NCBI RefSeq assembly: GCF_934294775.1
Contig: NZ_CAKRAH010000056.1
Coordinates: 1 to 16,886 of the forward strand
Direction: 5' to 3'
Origin: an uncultured Dorea sp.
GTDB taxonomy: Bacteria; Bacillota; Clostridia; Lachnospirales; Lachnospiraceae
Length of the DNA: 16,886 bases
The notes below the pieces were generated by a model. That model was given only the letters and a program-made list of their open reading frames with translations, did no database searches and was not told the origin of the DNA. A program made the position numbers and the translations under genes. Below are positions 13,844-16,886 of the stretch, piece after piece; the stretch's first letter is position 1, and each line of letters starts with the position of its first letter.

Positions 13844-14455
13844 TTACTTTTGATTCTTTTCTACTTCTTTTGCAAGTGTTTCAATCAATCTTGCCGTTCC
13901 ATCCACTCCCAGCAGACTACTGTCAATCAGGATATCTCTGTTATGTCTGTCTCCACGGTTGCTTCCGGTCAATGCCATATGACGCTTGTGATATCTTTTA
14001 TCTGTTTCAAGAATGATCTCCTTTGCTTCTTTTTCTGAAACTTTATGACTTTCCATTACATTTTTTACTCTCACTTCGTCCGGAGAATAGATAAACACTC
14101 TTAAAATCGGCTTATGCTTTTTCAAAATATAATCGGCCGAACGTCCAATGATTACACAGGATTCTCTGTCCGATAACTTGCGGATGATCGTTTTCTGTAC
14201 ATGGATCGCACGCTTTGTAAGATCTGCATACTGTGAAAATTCTCCCCTTTCTTCTCCCTCGGCTCCTTTTCCGACAATTGTTACGCCTTCTTCTACTTTC
14301 TCCATAATCTCCTGGGGGATTCCAACCTCATGGATAATCGCATCTACTGTATTTCTGTCATAAAATTTAAATCCCAGATCTTCTGCTATTTGCTTTCCGA
14401 TCTGATTACCCTTTGCTCCATATTCGCATCCAATCGTAATTACCAAATGTGACAT
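13844..14455 (-). CDS. Cytidylate kinase-like family protein
   Basis: ATG 14455-14453 (MSHLVITIGCEYG) is nine bases after GAAGGGA, giving 203 residues. An ATG at 14482 would add nine residues. The N-terminal P-loop-like GCEYGAKGNQIGKQIAEDLG matches the variant loop (REYGSGG...IG) of the cytidylate_kin2 family. Later pieces IIGRSADYILKKHKPILRVF (102-121), TDKRYHKRHMAL (151-162) and DILIDSSLLG (174-183) also match. These proteins resemble CMP kinase but lack proven activity, and many occur beside transporters. It may phosphorylate an unknown small molecule or regulate the permease downstream. Between it and the permease is a 135-nt AT-rich gap with only a 6-bp CAGATA/TATCTG hairpin. Confidence 0.85.
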   Translation of the reverse strand: MSHLVITIGCEYGAKGNQIGKQIAEDLGFKFYDRNTVDAIIHEVGIPQEIMEKVEEGVTIVGKGAEGEERGEFSQYADLTKRAIHVQKTIIRKLSDRESCVIIGRSADYILKKHKPILRVFIYSPDEVRVKNVMESHKVSEKEAKEIILETDKRYHKRHMALTGSNRGDRHNRDILIDSSLLGVDGTARLIETLAKEVEKNQK

Positions 14456-14527
14456 ATCATCCCATCCCTTCTTTCGCAACATCGCATACAGAGGACTTAC
14501 CGCCGGCAGCTTCTCCTGTATACTTTC

Positions 14528-14585
14528 GTATGAAAAAAAGCGAAGTGACTCACTTTGTGTAAGCCTCTTCGCTTTTCTTTCATAC
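14528..14585 (-). terminator. Near-symmetric intrinsic terminator
   Basis: GTATGAAA...GCGAAG (14528-14545) pairs with CTTCGC...TTTCATAC (14567-14585), with AAAA/TTTT between and one unpaired base. The minus strand then has a T-run within the arm, as does the plus strand. It would end transcripts of the SulP gene before the kinase-like gene. The stretch 14586-14717 is AT-rich with nothing else visible. Confidence 0.75.
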
Positions 14586-14717
14586 TTTTTACTATCTTTT
14601 TATTATCTTTTTCAACATTAATACTGTACCACTGTAAATTATTCCTGTCAATATGTATTTCAATCAGTGATTACATTTTTGTTCAATATATTTACTGTTT
14701 TTCCAGTCATATCTCTA

Positions 14718-16886
14718 TTACTCCTGCTTCTCCCTGATCTGTGCTTCCCACTCATGCAGTTTCCTCGCTGCCTCTGGATTCTGTTTTTCCAGTCTTCTTT
14801 CCAGTTTCTCGCGGTTCTTCTTTAAGTGTTCTACGATTTCCGGATGATGCAGTAATAACTGTTGTTCGATTCTGCGTCTTCTCTTTTCAATCAGCTGCAG
14901 GATTACTTTTCTGTCACCACGCAGATTTTCCGGAAGTTCATCCAGATGCATCTCCATTCGTCTGAGGATCTCATCTTCATCAAGTACTCCGAGTGAATGC
15001 CAGTTTTTAAGTTTTTCTTCAAACCCAACATCTGCAAGTCTTTCCAGATCCGGAAGCTTGTGAATCTGTTCCATCACCTGATGTACTTTCTTTTCCATCT
15101 CTTCGACCGCATCGTCCCCAAACGCCCAGGCAAATTCTTCCAGTGTATTCTCTTCTTCCGCCGGAATCATTGCCGCGTGTACTGCGTGAACTGCTGCCGG
15201 TATTTCAAGTTGGCAAGATGTCCGGATTGCATGATCCGTATCCTTTTCCCCTACAGATTCCGCTGACTGGATTCCCGCATCCTGCAGTGCTGCAAGAATG
15301 GTTCTTCTTACCTTTCCTTCTTCAATCAGATGACCGATACCAAGACTTCTCATCTGTTCGTTTACATTTTCCGAATGCTCTGTTATGTAGAATTTGATTC
15401 CCTGCTTATCAAAATTTTTCGCCATCATCTCCAGACGGTCTGCTGCGGTAATATCGATGCTATTGATAGCTGCTGCATCCACAATTACAACCTCTGTATC
15501 GTCCTTGATACTGTTTTCAATATCTGACTGGAAGATTTTTACATTTGCAAAGAAAAGGTTCTCGCTAAACCGGTATATCACCGTGTGACGGATCGGATAT
15601 GCATTACGGTTTCTCTTCAGATCATAATAGGCTTCTTTTCCCGGGATCATACCACGGAAAGACCTCGGTGGATTGGTTGCCCGCAGCACCACTGCCACAA
15701 ATGACAGCAAAAGTCCGATCACCACACCATAGATGGTACCAAGGAACAATACACTCACGCAGGCCGCCACAAAAATATAGAATTCATTCCTGCTCACTTT
15801 GAACAGACGGACTGCCAGATGTAATTCTACTACATTCATCAAAGCCGAAAGGACAATTGCTGTAAGGACCGGCACCGGAAGGTATCCAATGAATCCAGTG
15901 GCACCAATTAATACCAGCGCCATCGTAACTGCTGCCACAACCGACACTGCCTGCGTCTTTCCTTCGTATTGTTCATTCATGGATGTTCTGGAAATACTGC
16001 CATTTACCGGACAGCATCCTACACATGCAGCCGCAATATTTCCCATTGCACATGCAAGAATTTCTTTATTTTCATCTATTTTATAGCCATTCTTCAGTGC
16101 GAAATTGTTCTCTGACAATAATGTCTCTGACATGATCACCGCTGCAATCATCAGGCTTCGTCCTGCCGCCTGTTTCAGATCTATTTCTCCGAATTGAAAA
16201 TGTGTCAGCTTCGGAAGTCCTTTTTCTACCGCATCAAGCAGTACAACGCCATGTTGATCCACATGAAAGATCATCGTTGCCGCAACACCCGCTGCCATAA
16301 TCACGATGGCCATCGGGAACTTTGGAATCAGTTTTCCGGCCACACGGAGTAATACCAGTGCTCCGACACCAAGTGCAACCGACAGCCAGTTGATATCCTT
16401 ACAAGTCTCTATAATATGTCTGGTGAGTTCCGGCAGTTCCCCGGAACCAGCCTTCCCTCCAAGTATCTTCGGAATCTGCATCAGTATGATCGTAAACGCA
16501 ATTCCACTGATGAATCCTCCCATAACCGGCGTCGAGATAAAATCTACAATTCTTCCGGCCTTAAGGAAATAAAACAACAGAAGCCATATTCCTGTCATCA
16601 GTGCAATAACCGGAACATACTGTATTGCTTCTTTACTTCCACTTTCAATCCCAAGAGACACCAGCGCTGCTCCGACGATGGCAGCCGGTGCCGCATCGAC
16701 GCCAAAAATGAACTGTCTCGAAGTCGAGAACAGTGCAAAGAACAGTATCGGAAATACCGATCCGTAGAGTCCATACACTGCAGGGAGTCCCGCAATCTGC
16801 GCATATCCCATCGAGATCGGGATTGACACAGCCGCCATGATGATTCCTGAAAATATGTCTTTTGGCAGATATTCTTTTTTATAATT
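14718..16886 (-). CDS. SulP-family anion transporter with STAS domain and long C-terminal extension (5' end beyond window)
   Basis: The frame is open to the window edge (NYKKEYLPKDIFSGII before MAAVSIPISMGYAQIAGLPA), so the true start is outside; the Met at 16838 is internal to the first membrane helix. The SulP signatures IPISMGYAQIAGLPAVYGLY and GCCPVNGSISRTSMNEQ are present, with 10-12 hydrophobic segments up to about residue 385 counted from that Met. A STAS domain follows at roughly 415-515 (LFFANVKIF, VVIVDAAAINSIDITAADRL). SulP proteins move sulfate, bicarbonate or dicarboxylates through the membrane. The last 170-190 residues are an unusual charged helical extension (EEENTLEEFAWAFGDD onward, rich in RR/EE, ending AQIREKQE), probably coiled coil. 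The substrate is unknown. Confidence 0.9.
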   Translation of the reverse strand, partial: NYKKEYLPKDIFSGIIMAAVSIPISMGYAQIAGLPAVYGLYGSVFPILFFALFSTSRQFIFGVDAAPAAIVGAALVSLGIESGSKEAIQYVPVIALMTGIWLLLFYFLKAGRIVDFISTPVMGGFISGIAFTIILMQIPKILGGKAGSGELPELTRHIIETCKDINWLSVALGVGALVLLRVAGKLIPKFPMAIVIMAAGVAATMIFHVDQHGVVLLDAVEKGLPKLTHFQFGEIDLKQAAGRSLMIAAVIMSETLLSENNFALKNGYKIDENKEILACAMGNIAAACVGCCPVNGSISRTSMNEQYEGKTQAVSVVAAVTMALVLIGATGFIGYLPVPVLTAIVLSALMNVVELHLAVRLFKVSRNEFYIFVAACVSVLFLGTIYGVVIGLLLSFVAVVLRATNPPRSFRGMIPGKEAYYDLKRNRNAYPIRHTVIYRFSENLFFANVKIFQSDIENSIKDDTEVVIVDAAAINSIDITAADRLEMMAKNFDKQGIKFYITEHSENVNEQMRSLGIGHLIEEGKVRRTILAALQDAGIQSAESVGEKDTDHAIRTSCQLEIPAAVHAVHAAMIPAEEENTLEEFAWAFGDDAVEEMEKKVHQVMEQIHKLPDLERLADVGFEEKLKNWHSLGVLDEDEILRRMEMHLDELPENLRGDRKVILQLIEKRRRRIEQQLLLHHPEIVEHLKKNREKLERRLEKQNPEAARKLHEWEAQIREKQE

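Overview
The window reads as low-to-moderate GC Firmicutes DNA, most likely a gut Lachnospiraceae or related Clostridia. This rests on strong AGGAGG-type ribosome binding sites, many intrinsic terminators with T-runs, the gene families present and the phrasing of the proteins. The species cannot be named from the sequence alone. Every convincing gene is on the minus strand, so transcription runs from high to low coordinates.

Region A (about 1-6300) is part of an integrative conjugative element or large plasmid-like element of the Tn1549/CTn type (family assignment is inference). In transcription order it has: a promoter and leader hairpin; a 110-residue protein of unknown function that ends in a terminator; a structured intergenic stretch; a ParM-like actin ATPase; a ParR-like adaptor; a protein with two ribbon-helix-helix-like units and an acidic repeat tail; a C5-cytosine DNA methyltransferase with no visible restriction partner; an amidoligase; a gamma-glutamylcyclotransferase-like (AIG2) protein; and the N-terminal 330 residues of a secreted thioester-domain surface protein. 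These suggest segregation/maintenance, DNA modification, a peptide or isopeptide tagging pair, and adhesion. No relaxase, coupling protein or integrase lies inside the window.

Region B (about 6490-10591) is visibly AT-richer and is filled by one very large YobI-like, KAP-related membrane P-loop NTPase with its own promoter, flanked by short out-of-frame coding remnants. It looks like a cargo gene, possibly anti-phage or conflict-related (inference).

Region C (about 10592-11490) is a GntR/YtrA-type regulator plus an ABC transporter ATPase. The ATPase is cut off right after the Walker B aspartate, at about 10591, which makes that point the best candidate for the boundary between inserted DNA and chromosome. 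The operon promoter lies inside a perfect 15-bp inverted repeat.

Region D (11490-12193) has no credible protein gene but carries three consecutive very large imperfect palindromes (about 205, 141 and 218 bp). They are the strongest unexplained structure in the window.

Region E (12194-16886) is ordinary chromosomal content: an APC-family amino acid/amine permease, a cytidylate kinase-like protein, a near-symmetric terminator, and a SulP anion transporter with a STAS domain and a long charged C-terminal extension. The start of the SulP gene lies beyond the window.
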